A stretch of DNA of 64,000 nt from Anthopleura xanthogrammica (lineage: Eukaryota; Cnidaria; Anthozoa; Actiniaria; Actiniidae). Where the stretch lies: positions 23,690,617 through 23,754,616 of the forward strand of contig OZ025207.1 of NCBI GenBank assembly GCA_964019055.1, written 5' to 3'. The position numbers and the translations under genes were made by a program. Under the pieces are notes generated by a model. It worked only from the letters and a program-made list of their open reading frames with translations, ran no database searches and had not been told where the DNA came from. Within the stretch, counting starts at the first letter, position 1, and every line of letters begins with the position of its first letter. Below are positions 48,301 to 59,803 of this stretch, piece after piece.

Positions 48301-50150
48301 AAAACGGGTTGGTTTTTAGCAATATTTAACTTTATTGTTGTGCAAAATGTATTCAATTTTTTTTATTAATTGTCAAAAGCTATAAGGTCTTAATCGATAG
48401 AGCCAAACACTGTCTTATAATGTCTAATATGTAAATTGATCCATGTGTCGTTTTATATAATTGCCTAAGTTAACTATGGCCGAATATTATTGACGGAAAT
48501 AATTCGAATTGTATTCTTTCAAAGTCGGAGTGTTTGCCAAAAAAAAAAATTTGTAAACATTCTTACCTACTTTCAAAGATATCTGTCAAAATTTCTCAAC
48601 ATCTCGCTCAGAATAAAGTTTTTCAAAATATTTCTTGATATCAAGTGGATTTCGAAGAGCCACAAACTTTGACAGTAACCTCATATGTTATAATTAAATT
48701 TATTTTTCTTCTCCTGTCTGTTTCCCGTGTTACAGGATCAGTGTCTTTGAAATAAAAAGCTAAAAATAGTCACAACTTTTCCACCTGTCTTTGTCCTTGT
48801 TTCACCTTTCTAGCATCAAGTTCAAAAACAATATTTAAAATTTATTTTTTTTAACGGCCAAGTTTGCGAGTTACAGGGAAAATTGATAAACTTTTCTTCT
48901 TAAAAATAAAAATTATTACTGACAGTGCGAATCGAAAACCGTGGGCACCAAGAAAACATTTCAGAAATCGTTTATCGTTCGTTGAACCGATATAAAACGA
49001 CTCTCTAAATACACGAAGTTTATCTGACTACAAACCAGTCGAATTTCTTGCAGTTAGAGAGTTGTTCGACGGTTTTTCGATTTGCGCTGTAACATTCGCT
49101 TTTTACCACTGAAAACATCAATGGAAGAATCGAAAAGTTTCCTTAAAACAAATCTTTGAAGTCGCTTTAAGAAAAGGCTTGTCTAAAGACCGCCACTTTA
49201 TTCTATCATTTAGGTCATAATATTGTTTATTTGAAATGTATTTTTACAATGGTTTCTTGTAATGACAGTAACTTGAATTATTACCAAGCGAGCCTTTTCA
49301 TTTGTCTCATCTAGTGTCCCTGTCGGGGTGAAGAAATATTTCAACTATTTCCTAGTTCAGATTTCGAACTTTTGCCGTGTCGATTCTAATTGCTTTGAGG
49401 TCAAGCGTTGTTTTCTCTTAAAATAGTAGTAGTATGTAGTTCTCGGCGTTCTCTTAGTCGCTGGCCTGAAAAGTAATTAGAAATTTCGCGGGAAACGTTC
49501 GACTTCTCAACTGGGCCTTACTTGTTCAAATGTTTGCCCAAAATGACTATATCAACGAAAGGCCACTGAAAGCACTGTGCAAGTGAAATGTTTTATAAAC
49601 TTTTGGGAAACTTCTCTTCAGTCTTTAAGGCTTTTTTGACACACTCATCGGTGATGATATTAGTGTAGATATGTTAAGGCTTTTTTGAGCTAGTCTACGA
49701 ATCTTACCTGAGTAATAGAGTGTAGATATGTGTCCTTGCCAAGCTATGAAGAAATAAAAAACGCATCCGCAATTTTAATATTCAACCTTCGTTCACTGTC
49801 AGATCAACTTCAAAAATAAATATTATTGGTTAAAATTTATCATGTGATTTATCTGACGACATCAAACTATAAGGCAGACCATTATTGATAATATAACGTA
49901 AACATCGCGTGCCGGCTATTAAGACGAAAATATCTTAACATGATCAAAAATAAATGTAGTTCAAGGACGAAATTAAAGTGGGTGAATTTTTCAAAAGGTA
50001 AAAACTGTTAATATTCAACCTTCGTTCACTATCAAACTTCAAGAATATATATTATTATACATTTTACTCACTATCTCGCTTCTGATTGGCCGAGAGCCCT
50101 CAGCCAATCCATGATATCGTGTGAACTCGACATGATAAATTTATTATCTG
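45360..50150. other. spacer S3, left part: non-coding
   Basis: Matches S2 up to about 46970 and then S1 more closely from about 46985 to 49300. Contains the empty TTAA site (49919-49922). No supported gene. Confidence 0.6.
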
Positions 50151-50155
50151 GTCAT

Positions 50156-50460
50156 ATAGGAGGCAGCATGGTCGAGTGGTCAGAGCGTTGGTCTCACAAT
50201 CCGTTGGTGCTGGGTTTGAGTCCCGCTGTGTATTTGTCCCGATTTCGATTTGGTCAGCTGCAGCCTCTCGTCCATGCTTGTGAATAACCTTCTGGTTTGC
50301 GTCCTTACCTTTTTTAATAACACTTTATTTTGTAATCATTATTAGTTTATTTGTGTCTATTTATGTAAGCGCATTGAGATTTGTAATGTGATGCGCTAAG
50401 AATCATATTATTATTATTACTATTATTATTATTCTTATTATTATTAATATTATTATTATC
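50156..50460 (+). mobile_element. tRNA-derived SINE with (ATT)n tail, S3 copy
   Basis: Same insertion as in S2 (34746-35068), with a shorter (ATT)n tail. Confidence 0.75.
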
Positions 50461-50576
50461 ATGTCGAGTTCACTCAAGGTCACAATGGAAATGGAAATAC
50501 GTTTGCTATTTTTTCGAAAGCAGAATTTTAAAAATCTTTATTAATTTAAAAATTTTTTAAATCTTTATTCTTAGTT

Positions 50577-50761
50577 TACAAAATGTATAATAAAACAATG
50601 ATTGAATTCGGTTTTCGCATGATATCGTAAATATCAAGACCTCAGCTTGGCCGTTTTATCCGCCTCAGCTTACGGCTTCGGCAGATAACACAGCCTTGGT
50701 CTTGATAATGTACGATATCGTGCTCAACCTCATCCAATAATTGTTTATTATTATACATTTT
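50577..50761. mobile_element. foldback element with ttgtttattatt arms, S3 copy
   Basis: Same as 14874-15060. A second, more complete copy follows at about 50960-51128. Confidence 0.7.
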
Positions 50762-50825
50762 ACTCACTATCTCACTTCTGATTGGCCAAGAGCCCTCAGC
50801 CAATCCCTCATGTTGTGCGAACTCG

Positions 50826-50880
50826 ACATGATAAATGTATTATCTGTAGGTTTTACCTACAGATAATACATTTATCATGT
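50826..50880. repeat. perfect hairpin, 25-bp stem, 5-base loop
   Basis: Arms 'acatgataaatgtattatct' + gtagg and its complement around 'tttta'. In S1 and S2 the 19 bases after the loop are deleted. Confidence 0.85.
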
Positions 50881-51289
50881 TGAGTTCACTCAAGGTCACA
50901 ATGGAAATGAAAATACGTTTGCTATTTTTTCGAAAGCAGAATTAAATCTTTTTCTTTGTTTACAAAATGTTTAATAAAACAATTATTGAATTCGGTTTCG
51001 CATGACATCGTAAATATCAAGACATCGGCCGTTTTATCCGGCTCAGCCTACGGCTCCGGCAGATAACACGGCCTTGGTCTTGATAATTTACGATATCATG
51101 CTCAACCTCATCCAATAATTGTTTATTATTAGTTAAAATTGATCATGTGATTTATCTGACGACATCAAACTAGAAGGCAGAGCATTATTGATAATAGAAC
51201 GTAAACATTGCGTGCCGGTTATTGAAAGATTTAGTTGGTAAGAAGACGAAAATATCTTAACATGATCAAAAATTAATGTAGTTTTTAAA

Positions 51290-51665
51290 GGACGAAATTA
51301 AAGTGTGTGAATAACAGAAATATATCATTCCTAAAGTAAATCTTAACAGGCAGTAGCTTAATATTTATTTCTTTGGCACTTGTACTGACTTTGCAAATCA
51401 ACAGAAATGAACAGATTTTTTTCGATATTTGGCCCAATTATACAAGAAACGAATTGCTTTAAGTCTTTCCCGTAAAATCGAAATATCAAATTTTGGAAGC
51501 ATTTCTGGGATTTCTTTGAATCGATTATAGACCACGTCTTGCCAATATTCAGCTTTCAAACGGCAACTTATTTGCGTTCTTTGACGTAGTACTAATTTAG
51601 ATAAGTTTTGGTTCCTTACCGGCGTATGCACTTGGCATCGGAGTAGTATTTTTGGCTGTTTTGGA
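51290..51665. other. segment present only in S3
   Basis: S1 and S2 have a short AT palindrome (atatattatatataatatat) in place of this stretch. It carries a 77-codon minus-strand open frame (51631-51398) with no recognised family. It could be the ancestral sequence lost from the other spacers. Confidence 0.5.
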
Positions 51666-52159
51666 CATACCGGCTATGGTCTTTTACATTCGCTCTGACA
51701 TCTAGTCAAACTGTAATTCGAAATAAATATTATAGTATTAACATTTTGTCAGACATGTCTTATGAGACAATTTTTAACATTTTTAACATTTCATGAGATA
51801 AAACTCGAAAAGCGTGTTTTTTTCTTCTTCAAAACTTGTACTTACAACTTTGTCTTGAAATTATATTGAAACTTGTCGACAGAAACCTTGGCCGCTTACG
51901 TCTCTTCATGTTACTGTTACAACTGACTATATGTAAATTCTCGATTAAAATTCTGAAGTCTCGGGGGACAGACCATCACATGTTCTTAATGAACAGAATA
52001 TTTCATTGTATTTCTGTTATTTCAAAGCTAAAAAAATATGTCGTATATTACTTTTATTCAAAGATTCATTTTCTCTTGGGAGGGGAACAAAAAAAAACAA
52101 CGTAGCAAACAAATGTATACAAACAATGATCTCGTGAGTATGACTTTATATTCGAAATC

Positions 52160-52256
52160 GGTTAGAGAATAAACCCTCGTGCTTTATGGGATTTAAAGCT
52201 CCTCGCAATGCTCGGAGCTCTAAATCCCATAAAGCACTCGCGTTTATTCTCTAACC
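52160..52256. mobile_element. 97-bp palindromic element, S3 copy
   Basis: Same sequence as 16012-16108. Confidence 0.8.
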
Positions 52257-52411
52257 CTTACTTAGTAGACGTCACAGTTATTAACATATTGGAAATATAA
52301 ACATTCATAACTTAAGGACGCACCACTCAAATCAAGAAATATTTCACCATTCAACTATTTACTTCATGTAGAATCAGTATTGAAGGCATTGGAAAAAAGG
52401 TTATGTGCACT

Positions 52412-52744
52412 TTAACACTCATTCACAACAATAACAATACATTTTCCAATCCAGAAATTGATTGAAGACGGCGACATTTTAGGCCAATTAACATCAAGGT
52501 TTTTGATTTCTTCAAGCGAGATGTTTAAGCTCGTTGATTCCGGATCCATGGCGGCAATTTTGTTCTTTCTTGCTTCCCGCCATTGTTCAAATATATTCAC
52601 AACCCATTTGTTCTTGTACCGTGTGGCAAGTGGTACTGCATTTTTTAGTGCTTGTTCTTCCTCGTCCTTGTTTTTGGCTTTTCGAAAGCGTTTTAACGGT
52701 TGAAAAATCTCCTCGTCCTCGCTCGAAGTTATGTTGTAAACTCG
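52412..52744 (-). pseudogene. ZMYM/QRICH1-like exon, S3 copy
   Basis: Homologous to the S1 and S2 frames but one codon shorter: a 3-base loss changes STSFKN to STSLN and keeps the frame open. The acceptor site is kept. Confidence 0.5.
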
Positions 52745-52759
52745 CTGACGTTGACAAAA

Positions 52760-55700
52760 TCTAAACTTGAATCTGTTTTTTCATTCGAGAAACAAAGCGT
52801 TTTGTTAAATTCCTGGAAGGTGATGATGAATAGGCTTCTCGATCCGAAACAAGTCCTCTCCCAATAGTGAGTGAGAATAAAAATCACTATTACAATACAA
52901 TACAATACAATACTTTTATTCACATTTCCAATTAGCAAGTTTATATATATATTTATATATTTACATGTTTGCATATTTTGCTTATATATATATATTTTTC
53001 CAGTACTAATTTTTTTTTAAGCAGAAATATAATTATGTTTTTCGAAATGTTTAGTATCTAAATTAACAGTTAGGTTTTCTAGTTAGATACTAACATTATG
53101 AGTTACATTTAGATGAGCTAGTACACACAACAATAAATATATCAATTTACATAAATTTATAAAGAACGAAGGAAGTATAGACCTTGAATTTTAAGTAAGA
53201 TTAGGAGTGTTGAGAAATATTTGATTAAGTTATTTTACCATAGGCTTTAAATTTCTTTCGAGGAATTTTGGAGTTCTAACAAAAATATTTTGAGTTTCTT
53301 AGCAAAGAACTGATGAGTATTAATTTGTTTCAGTCCTATTGTTGAGCTAGTTAAAATTACAAAGTCCCAAAGGGCTGAAAACAAAGAATGTTTACTTTCC
53401 ATAAAATAAACAGTCTTTGAATTCAATACATATAGCCTCCTGAATAATTAATGAGTATGGGATGTTATTGCAAAGCCTCCAATTTGGACTGAAAAGCCCT
53501 CATTGTCGGCTTTGAAATATTACTTCATTCATTGTAAATTTTCAAACGGTTCAAAAACCCTCAAAACCACAATCTCGTGCCAACATTTCAGCGCTAAAAT
53601 GTTCCTCAACTACCAAACAACATTTGTAGAGACTTTATTCAAAAGCATGACGAGAAATTATGGACACGCACGCGCAGTAGATGCCCTGAGTTTGCAAAAC
53701 AAAATAGTCGATCAGCGTATAGACTTTGTATGGGATAAAAGTCAAAAAAGATATTATCTCATATAATTGTGTCCAGGAATTTCCAAAATGTTCTATCTGA
53801 TCTTGCTTGTAGACACCGAGAGCAAACTGTCAAACTCATAGATAGGATATATCCTTGTTTATTCTTTGCGGTATGAGCACAAATTCTCCGAAGTTGAATC
53901 AAGAAGGCGTTATAGGGCGATGATCCACACCAGCATCATTGAAGAAGTAAATAACGCCATTTTTCAAAAGAAAACAAACAGATTTGAAAGATGTTCTATC
54001 TTCTCCAACTTGCCAAGTCGTTGCACTTCTTAGTTTAATGTACCAAAAACTCGAACAATAAATATCCGTTGCGGTATAAGGCTTTACCTTTGAGGGGTTT
54101 TGAAGAACGCGCATCGCTGGAGATAATTAATTCAATATCAACAATACTTTTAACAATACATAATTTTCTCCAGCAATGTGCGATGCGTGACTTTAAAAAA
54201 AAATATCTCAAAAGTTTGGATAGGATAAGCTGTAAAAATTTCCCCACATTCTAGATATATCTATGATCGATGGATGTAGGAAGTTTAAAGAAACAACTTG
54301 GCGCTGTTTGAAAGAGTTCGACGAAATTGTGATTTTGGGAAAAACTCTTTATTCGATGTATCTAACGGACTTTAGTAAATAAATATTTATTCAATGAGTT
54401 ATACAAGCAGTACCTAAAAACAGATATTTCAAAAATTCAAGGCAATTTAATAAATGGTGATTTTTCTACAGCCCAATATTTTGTATGCCTCAAATTATAG
54501 GTTCCATTTTAGATGGTCGTCAAAACTTTTTTCCTGCCCAAAATTTGCAATTGAAATTTGTGCACAAGCTGCACCTGTAATAGGAGATAAGATTCTGAAA
54601 CTTTCAGAAAAATCGTATTCGAAGATGCGGAGAAAAAAGCCAAGGACTAAAATTATATTTGTTTGAATTTCCGCCGTCATAAGTCCTCCACTTATGAAAA
54701 TATGAACATAAGGTACGCTTATAAAATTTAGGATATTCAAATTACAATATATGAAAAATTCAGTTAAATTGACGCTATAGTTTATCGAAGCGAGAGAGAA
54801 TAAAGTTGAGCAAAATTCGCACTGAATTAGTTGGAAGTCCGAACTAGACCTTCTTGTTTACAAAGCAGCATAATGTCAGCAGCCAATCATACGCCACGAT
54901 TCGTGAACATGATTGACGGCTAATTTTGTCATGAATAATAATCTCCGCCCATTGATGTCCAAAATTTCTCGCCATGCATAAAGCAATTTAAGTCGATCCT
55001 CCTGAAAGCATATTTTCAAACCATATATGATCTCTCAAGTTCAAATTCAAGTTCAAGTTCAAGTTCAAGTTCAAGTTCAAGTTCAAGTTCAAGTTCAAGT
55101 TCAAGTTCAAGTTCAAGTTCAAGTTCAAGTGCAAGTTCAAGTTCAAGTTTTATTACACACATAAATATTACAGAAAATAACAATACAGATAAATTAGTTT
55201 GTATTTACCAAGTCACTGAAGCCCATAACGTCACATCCCACTAACTCTACGCTTGGACTGCCTGTGAGCTGACGACCGAGAAAAAAAAATTCAGTTGGGG
55301 TTGCCAAACGACCACGAAAGTTATACTCCATACGTAAAACCAAACTACGGCAAAATATTTCTATACCAAACGATAAAAGTCAGGCCAAAAAGCAGTTCTT
55401 TTGTAGAATTATTTAGAGAATAAAAACATGGACGTCCACATGGCAAGTTTGCCTTGAATAGCATTTCAATCTCCTGAGAATAGACCATTTTCGAGCAGCG
55501 TCAATAGTGCGCGCGATCTTGCCCGAAAATGCCTCTTTTTCATGCCTGCGCCTGGGATATTTTTGAAAGCGCTCGCGTATCTCGAAAATGGTCTATTGGA
55601 ACCTGTTGTTTTGTGCTCCAAATTGAGCTGCATTTCCGACGTGCTGCATGAAGGGGTCTTAGCTTGCTATCAATAGACGTCATTTTATATTTTTTTAGCA

Positions 55701-56468
55701 GGAATTTGAACAAAGAATGCTCGTATTTCATTGTTGTTGTAAAATAGTTGTAGTCAGGTCATGCGTTCAGCATACATAAGTGTTGTGCATTGGTATGCCG
55801 CCCGACTCGTTGTTGACTATACAACAATGAAATACATATTTTGTTGAAATTCTTAAGATGTTCAAATTCTGTACAATCCTTGATCTCACCTATTGTTCTT
55901 AAAGTGCACGAAGTCGAAAATAGTGGTAAAGCAAAAAGGTCTATTCAATGTTTTCGCATACTCAGTTCTATGCACAGGGGTTTAAATGCCAAACGAGCTT
56001 TTACACGCATTATTTGATAAAACCAGCCAGCTTCGCATCGAAAACCCCGTGCATGGAAGTATGCAAATACATGAAATGTGGTCCGGCATAGCTGCATTAA
56101 CGTGAGGCGAAGAACTTCATGCATAAATATTAAGAAAGGCCTATAACAGTGCCTTCAAAAATGTTTATCGATAGACGTTAAAACAGCTCAATTTGGAGCA
56201 CAAAAATGAATTTCAATCTCCTTAGAATTGGAAACCTATTGTTTTGTCCTCCAAACTGAGCTGTATATAACCAAATATTAATGGTTTAAGTTACCATTTT
56301 AAAAATGGTTAATTCTACCAATTAGTAAATGGTCATTACAACCATTACAACCAGTCATTACCACATATCCACTTTTCAACCAATTTTTTAAGGTTGTTTC
56401 AAACAACCCATTTTTACAGTACGTATTCCGACGTGCTGCAAGAGGGTCTATACTCTGCATGCAATCAT
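52760..56468. other. spacer S3, right part: non-coding
   Basis: Copy of the right parts of S1 and S2 with more substitutions. No supported gene. Confidence 0.55.
55036..55149 (+). repeat. (CAAGTT)n microsatellite, about 19 units
   Basis: Expanded relative to four units in S1 and S2. A few interrupted units (caaatt, gtgcaagtt). Confidence 0.92.
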
Positions 56469-56640
56469 AGACCTTTCTTCCAGAATTCACTTGCATAGTG
56501 ACCACAAAACAATGGCTTCAAGTCAAGGTTTGACTTGATGTTTTCATACATCTAGTGTATTATTTGATGAAGCCCAACCTTAACTTGGAGCCATTGTTTT
56601 GTGGTCACTATACAAGTGAATTCGAATTCGGGAAAGATCT
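56469..56640. mobile_element. foldback element downstream of gene D
   Basis: Diverged copy of 20206-20375. Arms still pair. Confidence 0.75.
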
Positions 56641-56984
56641 GAGTTCATTTAATTTTCAGTACGCTCCGTCTATCGTTATCGTTCCTAACGGAATTTGGCT
56701 CTCCATGCATTTAATCAATTTCTTTGTCATCATCGCGTTTTCTTGCATTAGGAACTGTCTTTTTGACTCCAGATATGAGGCCACATTTTGAGAAAGTTTC
56801 GGTTCTCTCCACATCTTCTGCGTATTTTTTCTGGCTCTCGGTGCTAATGTTTCTAGATTTTTAGCTGACAAAATGGCTTCCAGACTTTGTATTTTCTTGT
56901 AATTAATTAACTAGATAGGCACGTTTCTTGAATCAGTAGTGTCTTAAAAGTACTTAAAAGTACTCATTTAAGGCCCTATCTGGT

Positions 56985-57145
56985 TCGTTTTAGTTTCTCT
57001 TATATACAATCCACTAACTGGTTGTTGAGGGTGAAGATGCAGAACAGTGATGAGAAGACCTTGTTAAAATACATCGCCTAACGCTTCAGAAATACTACCG
57101 GAACAGTCAATAAATTTGCTGTTGGAGTCAAAGCAAGGAGTACCG
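56985..57145 (-). pseudogene. relic 1 of the gene's 3' end, beside gene D
   Basis: On the minus strand CFDSNSKFIDCSGS and, further on, SSPSTTS-stop-WIVYK can be read. The latter aligns with the family ending [12 protein letters not shown], with a stop in place of the first Trp. It is decayed and has no upstream exons. Confidence 0.6.
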
Positions 57146-57350
57146 TATCTACTCGATTAAGCACCGCCGATTAAATTTTTAGTGTTTCGGTGGCGGCGCT
57201 TATTTGAGGGCGGCGCCCTTTAAAAATCATAACATTTGGAAATGATGACAAGCAAATGTTAACAAAATAAACGTGTTTTTCAATAATGTCTCAGTTTGAT
57301 GATGCTTCGATTAAAGCCGCATTGCTGTGAATGAATGGGGCGATTATTCG
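57140..57350 (+). mobile_element. probable repeat with taccgtatctactcgattaa end
   Basis: The start 'taccgtatctactcgatta', followed by GC-rich 'gtggcggcgcttatttgagg', resembles a widespread metazoan repeat end (taccgta..actcgaataagcgcc). It breaks relic 1. The right end is unclear, possibly near 'gattattcgagagcg'. Confidence 0.4.
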
Positions 57351-57369
57351 AGAGCGTCTTGTCTTGAAG

Positions 57370-57690
57370 GTTGATGATGACGAGTAATGCTCCGTCAATG
57401 ATGATTGGAAGGATCTATCAGGCGCAAAGGCTGTCGGTTTTGGTGAGTTTCTAACTAGTTTTTGCATCTATTTTGACTTCAAAAGGTGAGGTACCAATAT
57501 TGTAGTATGAAGTTTAATTTAGCTTGTATCCAATCCCCCAGTTTGTCGTTGAGTTTAAAAATGACGAGCAGTCATGGTTGTTGAGGATGCAGATGCCAAA
57601 CGGTGATGTGAAGAAAGATTTGTTAATTCATATGTGACAACCGCTTCATAAATACGACCGGAGCAGTCAATAAATTTGCAGTTGGAGTCA
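57370..57690 (-). pseudogene. relic 2 of the gene's 3' end, composite
   Basis: 57370-57570 duplicates the 3' end and flank of gene D (57729-57930) and on the minus strand reads STTNWGIGYKLN-stop. It is joined near 57580 to a second relic (DCSGRIYEAV) shared with the copy A flank at 6160-6300. The join suggests recombination between two old gene copies. Confidence 0.6.
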
Positions 57691-57884
57691 GAGCAAAATA
57701 ATTACGTTTTTAAAACTTGTGCGACGAGCACTAGATCTCCGTCATGGATGATGGAAAGGATTTATCAGGCGCAAAGAGTCTTTTGGTGAGATATTTACTA
57801 GCTAGTTTAGCTTGTGCATCGGCATTTATCTGACTTAAGAAGGTTAAAGATGTTCTTTGAGGTACCGATATTGTAGTATGGAGT

Positions 57885-59281
57885 TTAGTTTAACTTGTAT
57901 CCAATCCACCAGTTTGTCGTGGAGCTTGAAGATGACGAACACTTATGTTTGTTGGATGCCAAATCATATGCACCAAATGCTTCGTATTCCAAATCGGAGC
58001 AGCCACTAAATAAGCAGCCTCGGTTGGAATAGCAAGGAGTAAGGTATGGATGGTATCTTTCAGTCTCAAAAATTGTTTTACAATTTTCAGTGCAGGTTGT
58101 TCCTTGAAGTCTTAGAAAACCAATGTGATTAAAACATTTCGAAGGCACTAACTGCATAACATCCACTGTCTTCATGTCGACTCGAACATAGTCAGTAGTT
58201 GATATGTTAGCCGAGTCGAAGTTACAAGTAACACGCCAGTGTGTTGCACTGGTCCTGATGTGTGTCATGTCTTCAAGTGACAGTCGATAGTCGATCCAGT
58301 TTGGACTTGATTCGTTCACAGGATGGTTTTCACAGAACTTCCTGTTCAAATATCCCACTTTCTTCGAATACTCAAAAGATTCCACGAGCGTCCAGACGTA
58401 GTTCGGCTCGGATGTAAAGTCACAGTAGACTTTAAACTGGCTGGTCAAAGATGGTCTGGTGATGGTGCAGGTACTTGACTTGCGATTTCCAGGAATTCCA
58501 GCACATGACATTATGTACTGACAGTATCTGCCTTGAACACCCAGTGGACAATTGCACTTGAACTTGCGTCTGACGTCATCACAAGTCTCTACACATGTTC
58601 CACCGTTCATACAGGGCTTGGTGTGACAGCAGCCGTTACGGCACCCCCCTGGACAATTTATATTATTGTACTATGAGTAAATAGAGAAAGAAAAGGAAAG
58701 TTAAAAGTAAGGAAGGAAGATGTATAAAGTTGAACCCAGCCAGTCAGCCGCCAACCAGCCAACCAGCCAACCAGCCAACCAGCCAACCAGCCAACCAGCC
58801 AACCAGCCAACCAGCCAACCAGCCAACCAGCCAACCAGCCAACCAGCCAACCAGCCAACCAGCCAACCAGCCAACCAGCCAAATACATGAAAATAGCTAA
58901 ATAAGACGTAAATAGCGAAACTGAATTCACTTGTTAATTAAATAACAATGCTCCAGATACCTTATTTCTAAAGTGTTGTTTTAGTACATAGTACATGTAC
59001 CCAATCCTTGAAGTAGTATTTTTATCCTCGTCCAGCAACTCGCATCGAGTGCCAAAAACCTGGAAAGCCAGGCATTTACAGTCATATACACAGTAGCCGA
59101 AGCACTGCTGAACATACGTGATGGTTAGGTTCTTGTATGAATGGCCGACTATCGCTTTATTATTCTCGTAGTCTTCGGACCTAAACCTTCCAGAGTACTG
59201 TGTGAAAGGACATGATGTTGCTAACAGAGCTGTAGGGAGGATCTTCAGTAGGAATATTATGTAGTAGGCAACTGCCGCCAT
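57885..59281 (-). CDS. PAN/apple-EGF-fibrinogen-like secreted protein, copy D
   Basis: Exons 59281-58961 (107 codons) and 58670-57885 (261 codons plus stop), giving 368 aa. Same domain order as B and C: signal peptide, PAN/apple, EGF-like (KPCMNGGTC, then [12 protein letters not shown]), fibrinogen-C-like, ending [11 protein letters not shown]. It is one residue shorter and more diverged, for example in the [20 protein letters not shown] region and at [12 protein letters not shown]. The AATAAA of A-C is GATAAA here. It is the most 5' gene of the array in its own orientation, and its upstream sequence beyond the minisatellite differs from that of the others. The open frame extends upstream in phase through the minisatellite to 59878. 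I prefer the internal ATG because of the acceptor 18 nt before it and the signal peptide. Confidence 0.85.
58751..58880. repeat. (CCAGCCAA)n in the intron of gene D, about 16 units
   Basis: Perfect 8-bp array in the coding intron (58671-58960). The equivalent part of A, B and C is degenerate. It yields a spurious Gly-Trp-Leu-Val/Ala repeat frame on the minus strand. Confidence 0.92.
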
Positions 59282-59363
59282 GTTGGGGAAATTATCTATC
59301 TGAAAATACAGGGAAAACACATTCCATGAGATTAATTTTAGATTAATATTGTGGGGGCATAAA

Positions 59364-59803
59364 TGACCGTGTGACCGTGTGACCGTGTGACCGTGTGACC
59401 GTGTGACCGTGTGACCGTGTGACCGTGTGACCGTGTGACCGTGTGACCGTGTGACCGTGTGACCGTGTGACCGTGTGACCGTGTGACCGTGTGACCGTGT
59501 GACCGTGTGACCGTGTGACCGTGTGACCGTGTGACCGTGTGACCGTGTGACCGTGTGACCGTGTGACCGTGTGACCGTGTGACCGTGTGACCGTGTGACC
59601 GTGTGACCGTGTGACCGTGTGACCGTGTGACCGTGTGACCGTGTGACCGTGTGACCGTGTGACCGTGTGACCGTGTGACCGTGTGACCGTGTGACCGTGT
59701 GACCGTGTGACCGTGTGACCGTGTGACCGTGTGACCGTGTGACCGTGTGACCGTGTGACCGTGTGACCGTGTGACCGTGTGACCGTGTGACCGTGTGACC
59801 GTG
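59364..59803 (-). repeat. 8-bp minisatellite, 55 copies, upstream of gene D
   Basis: Perfect 'tgaccgtg' array ending in 'gcaatatattgaat', with no foldback element beside it. It marks the right edge of the amplified block. Confidence 0.97.

Noticed and set aside
58658..58930. Membrane-like Gly-Trp-Leu-Val/Ala repeat frame (90 codons)
   Set aside because: It is the intronic (CCAGCCAA)n array of gene D read through on the minus strand.
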